Assembly: GCA_009760855.2 (NCBI GenBank)
Contig: WPIO01000024.1
Coordinates: 2,265,001 to 2,329,000, forward strand
DNA length: 64,000 nucleotides
Direction: 5' to 3'
Source of the DNA: Cristatella mucedo
Taxonomy: Eukaryota > Bryozoa > Phylactolaemata > Cristatellidae
Both the position numbers and the translations under genes were made by a program. The notes beneath the pieces were generated by a model. It had not been told where the DNA came from. It ran no database searches and worked only from the letters and a program-made list of their open reading frames with translations. Positions 43,513-64,000 of this stretch are shown piece by piece (position 1 is the stretch's first letter; the number at the start of each line of letters is the position of its first letter).

Positions 43513-43911
43513 TCACGTCTTCTTAACGACGTGGCCGAGGTCAAACTTGCCTCGAACGCATTTTAACTTCACACCGGGAAGATCACGGACCTTACCAGCA
43601 CGAACCAGCACGATGCTGTGCTCTTGAAGAGTATGTCCTACGTTAGGCACGTAGACAGTAGCCTCTTTACCGGTACTTAATTTGACACGCACACATTTTC
43701 TGTTGGCCGAGTTTGGCTTCTTTGGCTTCCTGATGAGAGTTCGGAGAACGACACCCTTCAGCTGAGGCCTGCCATCAGTCGGTCTCGCCTTTGATCTCTC
43801 CTTCCTGAGAGGCCCAGAACGATGCATCTGATGGAGTGTCGCCATGCTACGGCACCCGGGCGAACTGGCTTCCAGTGAGTGTATCTGATGCACTTTAGGC
43901 AATGCAGTGGC
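43513..43911 (-). CDS. MRPS12: MRPS12 main coding exon
   Basis: Starts after a minus-strand acceptor ending AGATGTCAG and runs to a TGA stop at 43513-43515 without interruption. It contains the whole mature uS12 domain. Confidence 0.93.
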   Translation of the reverse strand, partial: ATALPKVHQIHSLEASSPGCRSMATLHQMHRSGPLRKERSKARPTDGRPQLKGVVLRTLIRKPKKPNSANRKCVRVKLSTGKEATVYVPNVGHTLQEHSIVLVRAGKVRDLPGVKLKCVRGKFDLGHVVKKT

Positions 43912-45490
43912 CTGACATCTGCTCCCTTTAAGAAAAGATACTGCCGTCAATGCATAGACAATACATAATGAGTCAGTCTTAATCCTAAAAATAGAAGACT
44001 TTGACCTAAACAGATATATGCTCTAGGATATTTTACAACCGGACACTTCGCACACAATAATAATGATAATAATAATAATCATAATACAAGCATAACATGG
44101 TGACCATGAAAGGGTAAAAACCGCAGCATGAAGGTTTGAAGACTAGGTAGATGGTTAACTAAAAAAATGTCATGCCTGAAAGAGTTGCAGAAACATTGTA
44201 GTGGCCTAATAATAATAATAATAATAATACATTTGTCTAGCATCCTCAGAGAACTGAATCTCTTTCTAAGCACTTTAAAAATGTTTTACAGAAAGCACGG
44301 CCAAATGATTAGCGGTAACATTGGCAATGACATAAAGCATGCAATTGTTAGATGTGATATGCACAAGATCAATATGTAGATACGGTTCAGCCCCTCCCAC
44401 CAAGATAGTGGGTCCGAGGCAAGGACGATCGTGCGTTGCTCTTCTGCATCTGCCAGATCTGTCGTCAGCAAAGTAGCTGCCACACTGCCTCAACCACTCC
44501 GATCTTTCCGATATTTACTAACTCTCTATCGACCATCGAGTTAACTTTCAGCATGCATAAGCACACCAAGGACGAATCACAAGGACTCATCGGGAGTGAG
44601 TGAGTTCCAGGCAGCACACGAACACGTGAACACGAACTAGAGGCACTGTCTCCTAACTTGAACCGAAGCAAATGGTTTTGAAGGGAATGACTAGAACTCG
44701 CCTAGAGCTAATCACTTATACAGAACTGGCACGGGTGTAAACCACAGGTACACTGGAAATTAGTCTACAAAACCATGCAAGCGACAGGCTGCCACATCAT
44801 TACGAGCTGAGGCTCGTTTTCTTATACAGCTCCATCACACTACTGAACTACTGAATGAGCAAAAATCTAACCTCCTCAATGTAGACCACGAACGCAGCGA
44901 CACTTGCAATTATAGAGAGAAAGCAAGATTCAATGGCCATTAGCTCATTCATGACTAGAAGACCAGGAGACCACGAGAAGACTACGAGACCAGGTTAGTC
45001 GTGGGGATGGCTATTGCTGTAACGACAGACACATCTCTAGGCAATCGAGCTCCCACCTAAGTACAGTTGACTGACATCCGGCCTCTCTATATAGAGAGCT
45101 ACATGCAATTTTTTGAAAGCGATACGGGTAGTCATCAGCCGAATAGCTGCGAGCTCGCGGTGAAATGGCACGAGAACGTCGAATCGAGTGCTGAACTCGC
45201 TTCAAGCTGCGACGCGGCGATTTATCTTCGAACGATGATCTTCTTAAGCAATCACCGCGACCGAACCGTCGGCCACTGCCAGCGTGGTGCATTCGGGCTC
45301 CGCGAAGACGGGAACCCAAGGCGAGCGGTGCGTACCTACCTAGTGCAGCACCAGCCGCGAGAAACTGTGACGCGAAGCGGCGGTTAAAGTACGTCTCGGA
45401 CCAAGTGCACGCTGGACGGTTCACGGAACAGCTATTTACAAGGCGCCTGCCGGCGTCAGCCAGCAGGTTCACAAGACGTCCGCCGAACAT
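43513..45490 (-). CDS. MRPS12: Mitochondrial ribosomal protein uS12m (MRPS12), two coding exons
   Basis: uS12m is part of the small subunit of the mitochondrial ribosome, at the decoding centre. The main exon (43911-43513) encodes [53 protein letters not shown] and [20 protein letters not shown], then [20 protein letters not shown]. All are hallmark uS12 stretches, including the KPNSANRK decoding loop. The first ATG in this exon would remove a presequence. A CpG-region exon at 45490-45440 encodes [17 protein letters not shown], ends in phase 0 at GTAAAT, and fits a mitochondrial targeting peptide. Joined, the protein has 149 residues, against about 138 in human. The upstream exon is inferred from phase and composition. 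Confidence 0.92.
44035..44375 (-). mobile_element. LINE 3' tails in MRPS12 intron
   Basis: Two ATAATAAT-type tails (44056-44090 and 44208-44230). The second is followed by the hairpin core (CAGAGAACTGAATCTCTTTC on the plus strand) and a piece of the 3' UTR with TAGATGTGATATGCACA. A further small fragment lies near 44550-44610. Confidence 0.65.
45440..45490 (-). CDS. MRPS12: Candidate MRPS12 first coding exon (mitochondrial presequence)
   Basis: ATG at 45490-45488 opens 17 codons, [17 protein letters not shown], arginine-containing with one acidic residue, ending in phase 0 at GTAAAT. Phase and character suit a mitochondrial targeting exon joined to 43911. Transcript evidence would be needed to confirm. 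Confidence 0.45.
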
Positions 45491-46463
45491 GGTTCAGCCG
45501 AGACGGTCCGGAAGCGTGTAAGGTCAAGGAGAGCGAATGTAGCGTACCGTGCGAGTCTGGGCGGGGCTCGGACCGCGGCCTTAGTTCCTCTGGAGCTAGC
45601 TGACGTTGTCGCGCGCTTAGAGCCTACCGAATTGCGCGCCGAGCCCGCGCGCACCTTCCCATTTCGGCCTCCCGGTCGCATCGCGCGGCGGCCCGTCCTC
45701 TGACGGCAGCACTTGGCGACAAGCCGACGTAGTCGCGGGAGTCCATTCGATTCTTCCGCCCGACCGTGCATTCCCCAAAAGCTTATAGGACGGAGGCGTA
45801 GGAGTTGCCACAGCGATGTAGTCGCCGCAAGACCGCCGAGCTGCGAAGCACTTGATTTTCTGTAGCATTAGAAGTGCCGAAGTTGAAATTTTTTGTTTCC
45901 GACGCAGCCTTTTAATTGAAGTGCCTGTACATAGGACCGTAAGAGACTCACCGATGCATATAGTCTTCAAAACAGCGACGCTGTGCATTTGGACTAGACG
46001 GCGACGCACTGGTCTCTATGGGGAACATGGTTATTGCGTCGCCGGCGTTGTGTGCCCTGGAGTCGGAGCGATGGCACAGCCATATTTACCCTTTTTTTTG
46101 AAGAATATAATCATAAAGACCACCAGCATTATCAGTAAACGTGTGCAGTACGGCAGGATTTGGCAGAGCTGTCTCTTCTCATTTCCCCCGCATTACTTGT
46201 TTCGGACGTTGTGGTTTCGATATTGACTCCATTCATGGTTAAAAGTGACACGTGCCTGTTTATTTGGCCACATGCAGTTTCCCATGCAATCGATTAGCGC
46301 ACAGCATCCAGTCCTTTGTTTCCATTTGATGAAAAGATCTGGCCCCTGCCAATCCAACATTTTGGGTTTGAGGAGGGGCAGCAACACGCCTCAGAGGTCA
46401 TTTACTGCTCGAGTCTTATGATTACTGCATTTCTGGCTAAAGTGGCTCTCAAGCACGGGTGTG
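45491..46463. promoter_or_regulatory. Probable bidirectional promoter between MRPS12 and CCDC62
   Basis: A CpG-rich spacer of about 1 kb separates the divergent candidate starts of MRPS12 (minus) and CCDC62 (plus). CpG content is high at about 45520-45760. No TATA box stands out. Confidence 0.4.
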
Positions 46464-57935
<11,472 letters not shown>

Positions 57936-58589
57936 GTGAGTCGAAGCCTCAGCTCGGCCCTCCCCCTCCTCTCCTTCGTCCACCTTTGGGACCTGATTCC
58001 TCTCCCTCGTCCACGATCGCTTTGGGACCTGCTCATCCTTTTTGAACCGTGATGGGTTCGTTCCCTGCTTGCATACCGATGTTTAGATTGCCTCCGATGC
58101 GCCTGCCGATTGTCTCCCGCTGATTGCTGCTTGCTGCTCCGATGCTGCTCGCTGGCTCTCACGCGCGACGCAAGTTGCTGGAGACTGCTGTTGATTTGCA
58201 TGCAGCATTCGAATGCCCTCCTCCAAAGTCCCTCATTCTCTCACTTTCACACTTTCTGTCGTGCAATGCTTGTCGATTAAACCGACTGCTCAGGAGGCAA
58301 ACAGCCGTTATACAGCATACTTGCAAGCAACCATTCGATCGCTTCGCCGGGCATGGGGTTGAACGCCTTCTATTCAAACTCGGCTTTTCAGGCTTACAGA
58401 GTTGCCGGCGTGAGGCTAGTGGCCGCTCCTAAGTGCGCCTATGGAATAAGCACTCAATGTGCAATGAGCTTCATTATTATTCTGAATCCGACTCTTGGCG
58501 ATGCCACCTAGTCTCTTCAGCTGCAAAGCACTGTCTCTTGACCCACGATATTAAGTCTTACTTTATTTCGGATTTTCAGTTCTCATTTC

Positions 58590-58890
58590 GATTCTTGTTT
58601 TTAGAAATCACCCCTTCATTGTACTGGGTGAATTTGACATTCATTTCAATGACCCGATTGATAGACCAAATTGTACTTATTGGCTGATGTACTTTTTCTC
58701 GTGGCTCAAGTGATGAAGCTTATAGGCTTGGGTCCACTCGCAACAAAGGTCACACGTTCGATCAAATACTCTCCCGAGATTTTCTGCCGTCAACTCAAAA
58801 TTCTGAAAATTTGACTATGTGGAGATCTCCTCTAGTCTGCAGTTTTATACAGCATCAGGGAAATTCGAAACCTCGTGATTGTGATTCTGT
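58590..58890 (+). mobile_element. LINE endonuclease-domain fragment
   Basis: GEFDIHFNDPIDRPN matches the apurinic-type endonuclease motif GDFNIHVDDP of CR1/L2-like LINEs, followed by a TRNKGHTFDQIL piece (commonly HKRGHTLDLVI). Frameshifted. It is the only 5'-region LINE sequence in the window. Confidence 0.65.
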
Positions 58891-58911
58891 TTGTTAAAAA
58901 ATTATCCAGTC

Positions 58912-59260
58912 TGATAATAATAATAATAATAATAATTCACTTGATAAAGCGCCCTCAGAGAACTTAATCTCTCTCTAGGCGCTTTACATTTGCTGTAAAG
59001 TGAAATGCAATTGAAAAAGTGAAATGCAATTGAAATGCTTAAGAGTTGGTGCAAAATCCAACAGCAAGGCTTCTCTGTCCTGAACACCACAACTGCTGCA
59101 GTATACCACTTCTCACCTATCTGTTCTAGGTCCCAATCAAGCAACCCTTCTAAGTCAAGGTTCGGTCATTCACTTTTAGTTCCCTTCATCCTCTTGTACC
59201 AGAATACCTACTTCTTTATCAGACTGTGCAGTTGCTACGTTCAAGCAAATCCGTGATAGA
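58912..59260. mobile_element. LINE tail (minus) joined to RT fragment (plus)
   Basis: ATAATAATAATAATAATTCA and hairpin (58930-58995) in minus orientation, then a plus-strand RT C-terminal piece (GAGTTGGTGCAAAATCCAAC to CATCCTCTTGTACCAG). Confidence 0.65.
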
Positions 59261-59472
59261 AAATATATCCAGGATAGAAATGCCTGGCGAGTATAACTGG
59301 CCTATTGGGTCACAGCAGTCCATTTCTTCCGAATTCATTCATTGAAGTTGATGTTATTGATTGAGTTTATGTTTGCCTTGGCTCATATTTTGTTAGCTCA
59401 AATGTCTCCACTCTTGGCTTTGTTTCTGCAGCAGGCTTGCATTCACTCTTGCATTTGCATCTTCATCGACAG

Positions 59473-59583
59473 GGCGAAGCGGAACCGTGCTACCGACCCT
59501 TGCGATTTATTCGGGCGCTCTCGGGCTGTCTTGTAGGACGGAGTGCCGCCCTGCTTGAGCCACGTGCAGCTACTGCAAGCTGA
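59473..59583 (+). CDS. CCDC62: Candidate CCDC62 last coding exon
   Basis: Acceptor TTCATCGACAG in phase 0, 36 codons (GEAEPCYRPLRFIRALSGCL onward) to TGA, GC-rich like the other exons. A rival choice uses the stronger acceptor at about 59432 and another frame ending at TAG near 59536. Neither resembles the human end. Confidence 0.25.
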   Translation, partial: GEAEPCYRPLRFIRALSGCLVGRSAALLEPRAATAS

Positions 59584-60476
59584 GAGCAAGCAGCCGATCA
59601 ATCAAGGCAGCTGCAGCCACGGTGCAGGACCGACCTAGCGGTGAAGCACCTGCCAGAGAGGCACGTGGGCGCACCGCCTCGAGGTGACCGCTTTTTTACG
59701 GCTGCTCTTAGGCAGAGAGTGCGAGAGCGAGGTTGATTGCATTCGTACGGCATAGCCTCAGAGCAGCCCAGCGCTGATCTCGCGGCACACCCCGTTCGCC
59801 TGTCGCAAATCTTCTTTTACGTCGCTCGAAGCCGTTTCATAGTTCGGTCCTACCGTCAGTCGTACCGCTTTGGATGCTATTAGCATAATTGGATGTGAAG
59901 GAGTCATGACTGTCATTATGTAACCATGTCATTTAATCATGTCATTATGTAATCGCGTGTTTGTGTTTTGTGCCTCGTTTCTGCGTGTGTTTTGATCTGC
60001 CTGTGCTGCTGCACAGCTATGTGAAGTAAAACGGTAGAGTAAATTATATCTATCTGTCTTACGTGTACGAATTTTCAGCAGTGCAGTCCAATTCAATCGG
60101 TCTTGGTTATACAAAATAACTTAGCATTTGGTAATTAGGACTTTTGTCCTAATGTGCCAAAATTCTAAACTCGCTTCCGGTTTCTGATTCCAGCTGCTTT
60201 GACACTGTGTAATAATATATAATACGTAATGACAAGAATACTAATAATAGTAGTAGTAACAACATATTGATATATTGAATTTGCAATGCTAGTCAATCTA
60301 TCCCAGGGGTTAAGTCATGCGTCTTTTTTACTGAAAGAGCAGTGATGGCTAGCGTTCAATCAACAGATTCAGAGGAAAATTCTTACCATGACCCACAAGA
60401 TCCACCAAGATTGGCTCTTATGTACCTAGCCGAACTGCAGTTTCAGCCTCCTTGTTTCTTAAGTTCTTGTATGGAC

Positions 60477-60482
60477 AATAAA
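60477..60482 (+). other. Candidate polyadenylation signal for CCDC62
   Basis: AATAAA on the plus strand downstream of the candidate last exon. Transcript end not shown. Confidence 0.25.
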
Positions 60483-60524
60483 TTAGCTGTCCTATTCCTT
60501 TGCATGAAACTTTGTGGCTACAGA

Positions 60525-60620
60525 TGCTTTTGCTCTGCAGATCATAGACACAAAGATTCACTATCACAATTCTTACACAGCATCTTCTCTGGTGCTGCCG
60601 ACTGTGTCACATCCTTTCTT
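60525..60620 (-). repeat. Possible repeat C fragment
   Basis: GCTGCCGACTGTGTCACATC resembles the block at 57017-57036; the rest is too diverged to be sure. Confidence 0.3.
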
Positions 60621-61062
60621 GCACCAAAGCCACTGTGGCTGTGAGTGCACTAAAGAAAACCATAAAGCCCATCAAGTCCTTGTGACTTCGTGGAGTTACA
60701 TAAGGATAAACATTGCATTGCAGTATTGCTTCCCTTGCAGCAAGTTGTAAAGCACGTAGAGATTTGGTTCTACTGGGGTGATTCGTCAAAAGGGATTATA
60801 ATTTTGCTAGATTAACAGAAGGAATTGCATACAAGAACCAAAAGCGACTAGAGCACATGACTTGGACCAGCACCATAATGTACCGTACAGAGGAAATAGA
60901 CCTGCCAAAAAAGTACACAAAAATCCTGCTCCACGCAGCCTTGACTGCTGCAACCACTATCACCGAGGCGAGTATCGCCGCCCAGCACGTCCAATGACAA
61001 ATAACCCAGCTAGCCTCCTGCATCGACATTGTCGATAGCACAGTCAGTTCGCTCGCATCTGA

Positions 61063-61239
61063 TCATTGGGAAGACGTCTGCGTGACATCAGCATCCTCGG
61101 TTGCAGTGCCACTGGTGCCCTCTGCCTTCCCAGCAGCAGCGTTGCTGGCAGGTGTTACGTACTTGTACGCGGCCGCCATTGCGGCAAATACGAACGTGTC
61201 CGCGAGCATCAGTCCGGCAAAGAGAAAAAACTCGGCAAA
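61063..61239 (-). CDS. SLC15-like terminal exon
   Basis: Acceptor GGGTTTCTGTTGCAG, then FAEFFLFAGLMLADTFVFAA, a membrane helix, and a tail ending DVTQTSSQ before TGA. Confidence 0.88.
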   Translation of the reverse strand, partial: FAEFFLFAGLMLADTFVFAAMAAAYKYVTPASNAAAGKAEGTSGTATEDADVTQTSSQ

Positions 61240-61563
61240 CTGCAACAGAAACCCGAGCACTAAACGTTGAGCGTGAGCCCCTAGCTGAACACTGCCAATC
61301 GAGCAGCATTGCCACGAAAAGTCTGGCCAAGGTTTCCGTAGCGTGGCACTGAGGGGGGTGTGTGCTGAGAGCACGTCGAGACATGACGAGCGCGTGCATT
61401 AAGGTCAGTTGCTGCTGCGAGATCAAGGCGGCGGCAGTCTCGCAGCAGCGGCGCTCACCTGCGGCAACACGGTGGCTTCTGCGACCAAAATGACGATGAG
61501 ATTTCCAAAGGCCACCGTGACCAGCCATGCAGCAGTCAGCACCGACTTCATCGAAGCAGGCGC
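61063..61563 (-). CDS. SLC15/PEPT-type proton-coupled oligopeptide transporter, last two coding exons
   Basis: POT-family transporters import di- and tripeptides with protons across the plasma membrane. The minus-strand exons 61563-61459 (35 codons) and 61239-61063 (58 codons plus stop) join in phase 0. They encode APASMKSVLTAAWLVTVAFG and NLIVILVAEA, then FAEFFLFAGLMLADTFVFAA and MAAAYKYV. In human PEPT1/PEPT2 this corresponds to SxxMKSVLQAxWLLTVAVGN and the last membrane helix (EYILFAALLL). Two membrane segments are visible, followed by a short polar cytosolic tail rich in Ala, Gly and Thr. The rest of the roughly 12-helix protein must lie at higher coordinates; no further exon was found up to 64000. 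Whether it is the SLC15A1 or A2 type cannot be told. Confidence 0.88.
61459..61563 (-). CDS. SLC15-like penultimate exon
   Basis: Acceptor TTGCTAG, APASMKSVLTAAWLVTVAFG to TVLPQ, donor GTGAGC, phase 0 at both ends. MKSVL...WL.TVAFGN is the diagnostic POT stretch. Confidence 0.88.
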
Positions 61564-61745
61564 CTAGCAACATGGACGGCAAAATGGCAAAGATCACAAT
61601 GGCAAATGTTCAAAGGTTCGAATGTTGGCACTGGCCGACGGCCGGAGGGAAAGGTCCGAGGCGTACTCGCTCAATGAAGTAGCGCAAAACTTCTAACACG
61701 GGAAAAGCGGCGAAAGCAGGCCCAGCTCATCAGCTGGAAATAACT

Positions 61746-61835
61746 TGGTTTATAGAGCACCCTCAAAGAACTTGAGTCGCTATCCAGGCAGCTTACATTT
61801 GCCTCAGGGTTCGAGCGCAGCGAGACTACGGGCGC
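61746..61835 (-). mobile_element. SINE-A fragment
   Basis: Minus-strand tail (TTTATAGAGCACCCTCAAAG on the plus strand) followed by B-box-like AGGGTTCGAGCG; the head beyond is not clear. Confidence 0.45.
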
Positions 61836-62143
61836 CTCACGGACTCATCGAGCACAGTCGATTGCGTCACTGCCGATCGGCTCCTCGGAGCGGCGGCGGT
61901 GCTGTGGGGCATTGAGGATTTCGCCGGAGCTGCGCCTCGGAGACACGTCACGGGTCCACCCGGGCTTACGAGTAAAGCAAGACCCGGCAGGCTCGCGGCC
62001 AGAAGCGGAGCATTGCAACTGCTGCTGCCTCTAGAGCAACTGCAGCTGCCCTTTCGTGCTAGGACGGCTACCATGTACGTAGTTGATACGTTTGGGGGGA
62101 CCAGAGTTGTCTGAAGACACTCTCCCCATCACTGAACGCCCAT

Positions 62144-62188
62144 CCACACCGGCTGATGCCAGGGTGGGTTGGTGATCAGCCGGTGTGG
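62144..62188. repeat. Inverted repeat, 14-nt arms
   Basis: CCACACCGGCTGAT and its exact complement ATCAGCCGGTGTGG, separated by 17 nt. Confidence 0.85.
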
Positions 62189-62375
62189 GTGGATACAAAC
62201 TGAAATGCTGCTTGTTTCGTTACCTTTATCGCATCAGCATTAGCATCGGCCTAGCTTAGCGTTACATATCGGCCTAGCTTGGCAGTCTGCATCACAGACG
62301 GATGTCTCGACGCCCCACAGCACTGACCGTAAACATCTGCAGCAGACCGAGCAAGCAGGCTCTGCCAGCACCACC

Positions 62376-62402
62376 CCTCCTCCTCCTCCTCCCCCCCCCC
62401 CC
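62376..62402. repeat. CCT repeat and C run
   Basis: CCTCCTCCTCCTCCT followed by about twelve C. Confidence 0.9.
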
Positions 62403-62629
62403 GGCACACAGCTCGGCACTGCCTCGTGACAATATGCCACGGAGGCCTCACAAGTGTTGACCCAGGTGTCAGGGGTCAACACTGCCGGAAGAGGCGCTAC
62501 AATAGTATAGAAGATCAGTACAATCAAGACTTGTTTAACTTGCTTGCATGTCTTACTTTCTGAGCGCATGCGTGTTCGTGCGGGTTTAGTGTGTGGGTGT
62601 GTACATGTACTGGGGTGCCGTATAACGTT

Positions 62630-63150
62630 TACAGTTGGCGCAAGACTCTGCAACTAGGGTTGTTTGTCGAAAAAGTTGTGACTGCCATATTGCAACACTA
62701 CTCATTGATCGACAATGGCATCCAATCACACAGCCTATCGACTTTAAGGTTCTGTCACCGACTTTAGGGTTTCTTCATTTTCTTGCTCTGGTCTGCCTAA
62801 TGTAAGCACTTCCTAATCAGGCTTCGCATCATTACAGCCTGCTCTCCTGACTCAACGCATTCAGTCTCTTCCTTCTTCAAATTCTCTTGAGGTCACACCT
62901 TCAGTGTGTGTATGCTCCGAAAGCCTGGAGCTCAGCACTGACTGACATCACGTCATCCTTTAATTTGACGGCATTTAAAATAAGCTAAAACCATTCTATT
63001 CCCCTCAATGTTTGCTGTCTGTGAAAAATTGCCTGTTTGGACTTGCCTGCTGACAAGCTATCACTAACCAATTGATGCGAATCCTTTCCAGCACATGTAA
63101 ATTGCATGAACGAGATTTCGTTCTTTTATGGAGCTAAACAAATGTCTTAC
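62630..63150 (+). mobile_element. LINE 3' part, old copy
   Basis: Follows the RT C-terminal region (CGCAAGACTCTGCAACTAGG, TATCGACTTTAAGGTTCTGT, ATGCTCCGAAAGCCTGGAGC) to a degraded tail (ATGTAAATTGCATGAACGAG). Highly diverged, all frames broken. Confidence 0.65.
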
Positions 63151-64000
63151 TTTAATTAAGAGAAAGTGGCATGCGACCGACAAATACGTGTTCTATAATA
63201 CATGCTTTGAAGCTAGAATGGATCACTCTGACAGGTAAACACGCCCGAAAACGAGGTTCATAACATAAAATAAACGGATTTAAAAGAAAAAGCCTTAGAG
63301 TCACTTTGAGCAGTCAATGCAATCCAAAACTAAAAAAACAACAACATTTAAGCTATTTCTGATTTCAATTAAAAGAAAATAATCTGAAAAAGGCAAATTT
63401 ACACCCAGATCGGGTCAATCATAAAATGACAACTTTTTAACGACTTGCCATCGGGCAATTTTGTGGTTTCACGTGTGCTATTTCTGTACACACTTTATCG
63501 GATAGGGCACCATCCCTGTAAAGAGCCTGAGAATAAGAACAACCGTCGTTTGCATTCTCTCTCTCCCTCACACATACTAAATGGTTAATTCCACAGGCTG
63601 CTACAGGCCACTTTCCGTTCAGGCCACCAGGGATACAAAGATGACATGTTTACAAGCAATAATGATACAAATAATGATAGGCTTATTTAAAAGCCTCATT
63701 TCTATAACAGCAGAGGCGCTTTAGCGGCAAAAAATCAAGAATAGCTTGCTTCACAACTCGAACTCAGGACCTGAACAGTGAAATATAACTGTATAACCGA
63801 AGATCCAAGACCCAGCGATACAATCTAGGCTTGCAAGCATCGATGAGACAGACAGGGCTGCATAAAGTCTGGTTCAAAACTAGGACTAGGTGCTCACAGC
63901 TCGAGGTCAGCCTTGAACTTCAACTATGAACGGGCATCTCATAAAGCATGAGTGACACAGGGCAGTGCAGCAGCAGCTGCAGCTTTGGGATGATCGTTCG
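63151..64000. other. AT-rich stretch without recognised feature
   Basis: No gene, splice-supported exon or repeat family recognised. It may be intron or upstream sequence of the SLC15-like gene. Confidence 0.4.

Noticed and set aside
43513-43950. MRPS12 start at 43950
   Set aside because: That position is TTG, not ATG. An acceptor lies between it and the conserved domain, so an upstream exon is more likely.

Overview
This is animal nuclear DNA, most likely from an invertebrate. Genes are split by GT-AG introns of 0.1 to 10 kb. Long CT, CA and TA microsatellites and decayed LINEs, SINEs and a Tc1-like transposon lie between the exons. The best-preserved gene encodes a G-protein alpha-q subunit that is close to human GNAQ along its whole length, but it starts directly at MACC without the short N-terminal extension of vertebrate GNAQ. 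I cannot name the phylum.

Five protein genes can be supported. (1) G-alpha-q (GNAQ type), + strand, 6483-26183, eight coding exons, complete, 354 residues. (2) LYRM7, - strand, three internal coding exons between 35578 and 31529; first and last exons not located. (3) Mitochondrial ribosomal protein uS12m (MRPS12), - strand, main exon 43911-43513 plus a probable presequence exon 45490-45440. (4) CCDC62, a coiled-coil protein, + strand, eight phase-consistent exons from 46647 to 57935, with candidate first (46464) and last (59473) exons. (5) The last two coding exons of an SLC15/PEPT-type peptide transporter, - strand, 61563-61063; the rest lies upstream, probably beyond the window.

Layout: 1-2 kb, two LINE copies tail to tail; 2-6.4 kb, no recognised gene; 6.5-27.3 kb, G-alpha-q with LINE, SINE and Tc1 relics in its introns; 27.3-31 kb, repeats including a compound TA/CA microsatellite; 31.5-37 kb, LYRM7; 37-43 kb, CpG-rich then repeat-rich sequence; 43.5-45.5 kb, MRPS12, head to head with CCDC62 (46.5-59.6 kb) across a CpG-rich spacer; 61 kb, the transporter, converging on CCDC62; 62.6-63.2 kb, another LINE relic.

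The repeats form a connected set. One CR1/L2-like LINE family has an RT domain, an endonuclease domain seen in one fragment, and a 3' hairpin followed by ATT repeats. A tRNA-derived SINE (here SINE-A) ends in the same hairpin and is probably mobilised by that LINE. A second tRNA-like SINE (SINE-B) and a further dispersed repeat (here repeat C) also recur. The genes do not form an operon or pathway: two serve mitochondria (LYRM7, MRPS12), one is signalling, one is a coiled-coil protein and one is a membrane transporter.
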